DNA from: Paenibacillus sp. V4I3
Lineage (GTDB): Bacteria > Bacillota > Bacilli > Paenibacillales > NBRC-103111
Direction of reading: 5' to 3'
Length of the DNA stretch: 64,000 nt
NCBI RefSeq assembly: GCF_030817215.1
Contig: NZ_JAUSZA010000001.1
Coordinates: 1,896,501 to 1,960,500, forward strand
The stretch's first letter is position 1; each line of letters opens with the position of its first letter. This document shows positions 62,059 through 64,000 of this stretch, one piece after another. The translations under genes were made by a program, and so were the position numbers. The notes beneath the pieces were generated by a model. It worked only from the letters and a program-made list of their open reading frames with translations, had not been told where the DNA came from and did not search any database.

Positions 62059-63741
62059 ATGGGTAATTTTAAAAAAGTATTCGTATCTTCCCTAGTGTTA
62101 CTAGGTCTTATGGCGGGAGTGACAGCTCTATCAGCAGTCGCGGCTGAGCCTCTGAAGGTCAAATCCGAAACGGATATTGCAGGGGATATTGGTATCCTCC
62201 AAGGAGAGGGCAATGGGCTGACGGCTGAATACTTAAACAAGCCTACAACAAGGCTGCAAGCCGCGGTGATGTCCCTAAGATTAAAAGGATTGGAAGCCGA
62301 AGCGTTAGCTTTCACCGGAACGGCTAGCTTTATGGATGCTAGCGGCGTTTCCAAAGAGAACCAAGCGATTCTAGGTTATTTGAAAGCGCATCCTAATTTA
62401 GGCTGGCAGGGAACCGGCGATGATAAATTCGAACCGCTCGCAGGAATTACAGCGCAGCAGTATTATAAGGTTCTGTTGGAATCGCTAGGTTACATACAAG
62501 GTACGGATTTCGAGTACGCGAACGTATTTACTTTTGCCGGGAAAAATGGCTTATCGAAGATTGCTAATGTGAAGCAATTCAAAAACTTACATATCGCTAC
62601 AGCAACCATCGAAGCTTTGAAGGTGCCAATCAAAGGAACTGCGAAAACACTAGGTGCCGATTTGACGGATAAAGGTAAAATCAGTGCGACTAAGCTCGAA
62701 GTGCTTGGGAACGCAGAACTTAGCTTGAAGCAAAGCGATACGTTGGGTAGTTATCTGACGGACTCCAAAGGCATGACGCTTTACTATTTTACCAAGGACG
62801 CAGCAGATGTTAATTCTTGTGTGGGTCAATGTTTGGTTAATTGGCCGATCTTTAACGGCAATAATTTCACGGTTCCTGCGGAATTTAGCGCAGCGGATTT
62901 CAAAGTTTTCGTGCGTGCTGACGGCAAAGAACAACTGACCTATAAGGGTTGGCCTTTATACTACTTCGTCAAGGATCAAAAAGCCGGAGATACCACTGGA
63001 GATAACGTTGGTAAGGTCTGGTTCGTTATTAAACCCTCGAACGGCGGCGTGGCGCTAGGCACCAAAACCGATCTAGGCAATTATTTGACAGATGCAAACG
63101 GCATGGCACTTTACTACTATGATAAAGATACGAAGGGTGTTAGCAATTGCTCCGGCAAATGCCTGGAGAAATGGCCATTATTCTACGCATCGAATATTGC
63201 ACCTCCAACGGGAGTTAATTCAGCAGATTTTGGCACTCTCATTCGTGCAGATGGCAAGATGCAAACTACATACAAAGGTTTCCCTCTGTACTATTGGGTG
63301 GATGATAAGAAAATGGGAGACACATTAGGCCAGGATGTTGGTAAAGTCTGGTACATAATTGATCCTGCGAAATTCAGTGGCTCCAAGGCGGCGAATGCAT
63401 CTGTAAAAACAAGTAAATCCGACGCCCTTGGCACGTATTTGGTGGATCAGAACGGCATGGCTTTGTACTTGTTCACAAAAGATAAAGCGGACCCTAACTC
63501 CTGCGTTGGCCAATGTTTGGTTAACTGGCCGATCTTCTATGATGCGAACCTTACGGTTTCCTCAGATCTAACTAGCAGCGATTTCGGTACCCTTACTCGA
63601 AACGATGGCACGAAACAAAGCACGTATAAAGGCTGGCCGCTTTACTACTGGATCAAAGATCACAACCCTGGCGATACGACTGGGCAAAATGTAGGAAAGG
63701 TCTGGTTCGTCCTCGATCCAGCTCAAACCACAGCAAGATAA
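62059..63741 (+). CDS. Secreted protein with three Yx(FWY)xxD (PF03640-type) units and an SLH-like N terminus
   Basis: 560 residues with a signal peptide cut near residue 29. Residues 60-145 (TRLQAAVMSLRLKG ... NPNLGWQGTGDDKF ... ITAQQYYKVLLESLGY pattern) resemble S-layer-homology-type domains of Paenibacillus. Three units of about 100 residues follow (226-326, 337-437, 456-555). Each has YLTDxxGMxLYxFxKD, a CxxxC pair (254/258, 364/368, 482/486), TYKGxPLYY and GDTxGxxVGKVW. Related COG4315 proteins are of uncertain function, some linked to redox or metal contexts. ATG 62059 follows AAGGAGGAG. An ECF sigma gene follows the terminator. Confidence 0.85.
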   Translation: MGNFKKVFVSSLVLLGLMAGVTALSAVAAEPLKVKSETDIAGDIGILQGEGNGLTAEYLNKPTTRLQAAVMSLRLKGLEAEALAFTGTASFMDASGVSKENQAILGYLKAHPNLGWQGTGDDKFEPLAGITAQQYYKVLLESLGYIQGTDFEYANVFTFAGKNGLSKIANVKQFKNLHIATATIEALKVPIKGTAKTLGADLTDKGKISATKLEVLGNAELSLKQSDTLGSYLTDSKGMTLYYFTKDAADVNSCVGQCLVNWPIFNGNNFTVPAEFSAADFKVFVRADGKEQLTYKGWPLYYFVKDQKAGDTTGDNVGKVWFVIKPSNGGVALGTKTDLGNYLTDANGMALYYYDKDTKGVSNCSGKCLEKWPLFYASNIAPPTGVNSADFGTLIRADGKMQTTYKGFPLYYWVDDKKMGDTLGQDVGKVWYIIDPAKFSGSKAANASVKTSKSDALGTYLVDQNGMALYLFTKDKADPNSCVGQCLVNWPIFYDANLTVSSDLTSSDFGTLTRNDGTKQSTYKGWPLYYWIKDHNPGDTTGQNVGKVWFVLDPAQTTAR

Positions 63742-63768
63742 CTTCCTAGTCGACCCTGTAGGTTTATT

Positions 63769-63815
63769 GCGCTCCAACATGCTGGCAGATTCAGCGACGT
63801 TGGGGCGCTATTTTT
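63769..63815 (+). terminator. Rho-independent terminator after the repeat protein
   Basis: GCGCTCCAAC pairs with GTTGGGGCGC (one G-T pair), with an inner GCTG/CAGC stem, then TATTTTT. Confidence 0.82.
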
Positions 63816-63898
63816 CTATAAAGCTATTGCCAAGAAGTCTAGCTGGCGATAAGGTAGAAAGATAATAAACTTCATTTCGACTCGGGGTGTACCGAATT

Positions 63899-64000
63899 AT
63901 GCGAAATCGAACAGATGGTGAGCTCATGAAGCTGGTGATGGCTAAGCATCATCCTGCCTTAGAAGAGCTTTACGATCGCTATGCGAAGCTGGTGTATTCA
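63899..64000 (+). CDS. ECF-type RNA polymerase sigma factor, 3' truncated by window edge
   Basis: The 34 visible residues include DGELMKLVMAKHHPALEELY and then DRYAKLVYS, the start of sigma region 2 (a D/ELxxL...LYDRYxxLVY pattern) of extracytoplasmic-function sigma factors. ATG 63899 follows GGGGTG. The neighbouring secreted repeat protein is a candidate target or coregulated gene. The rest of the gene and any anti-sigma factor lie outside the window. Confidence 0.8.
   Translation, partial: MRNRTDGELMKLVMAKHHPALEELYDRYAKLVYS

Overview
The window looks like a chromosomal segment from an endospore-forming, low-to-mid GC Firmicute of the Paenibacillaceae (Paenibacillus/Cohnella type). The basis is: two complete germinant-receptor operons, a YjcZ-type sporulation microprotein, sporulation-type polysaccharide deacetylase-like proteins, LplABC-type sugar ABC transporters, HelD, strong AGGAGG ribosome sites with some TTG/GTG starts, and many hairpin-forming intergenic repeats. 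No tRNA, rRNA, insertion sequence, prophage or CRISPR array was seen. Genus-level assignment is inference.

Layout. 0-2.2 kb: end of an ABC-2 exporter operon (permease, permease, ATPase). 2.2-4.7 kb: HelD and a 26-aa YjcZ-like peptide with a sigma-K-like promoter. 4.7-5.4 kb: BluB (lower cobalamin ligand) on the minus strand. 5.5-9.3 kb: germinant receptor operon 1 (B-A-C). 9.3-14.1 kb: a secreted protein of unknown function, an ABC exporter and a two-component system; the kinase gene appears to carry a frameshift at its 5' end. 14.1-17.6 kb: MgtC-like protein, TrmB-like regulator, HD hydrolase and two repeat-bearing intergenic regions. 17.6-21.5 kb: DUF445 protein and a taurine/sulfonate/nitrate-type ABC importer. 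21.5-28.5 kb: a sugar-type uptake and catabolism cluster (permease, binding protein, permease, PHP hydrolase, LacI regulator, PfkB kinase) with three matching LacI-type operators. 28.7-34.5 kb: envelope cluster (bactofilin, LytM-type M23 peptidase, Asp-box lipoprotein, NlpC/P60 hydrolase, two deacetylase-like proteins). 34.5-38.6 kb: membrane protein, diacylglycerol glucosyltransferase, thymidine kinase, HD hydrolase, YdcF protein. 38.6-45 kb: glutamate synthase gltB-gltD. 45-50.7 kb: coiled-coil protein, NarL-type two-component system, ABC exporter, HAD phosphatase. 50.8-53.6 kb: a second bactofilin-M23 pair, divergent from a ParM-like actin ATPase. 53.6-58.1 kb: germinant receptor operon 2 (A-C-D-B, minus strand). 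58.4-60.7 kb: cardiolipin synthase and a stand-alone LigD-type polymerase domain. 60.8-61.75 kb: a tandem array of 112/113-bp hairpin repeats. 62-64 kb: a secreted protein with three Yx(FWY)xxD/PF03640-type units, then the start of an ECF sigma factor.

How the genes fit together. Three themes recur: spore germination (two receptors, YjcZ); envelope remodelling and cell shape (two bactofilin-M23 modules, actin homologue, NlpC/P60, deacetylases, lipid enzymes); and import with local regulation (LplABC-type cluster with its own LacI operators, Tau/Ssu-type importer, exporters beside two-component systems). The best candidates for something little described are the duplicated bactofilin-M23 modules beside a ParM-like actin, the PHP/PfkB uptake cluster, the hairpin arrays at 17.0, 43.4/46.5 and 60.8-61.7 kb, and the repeat protein beside an ECF sigma factor. 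All functional statements rest on reading motifs by eye; no database search was run.
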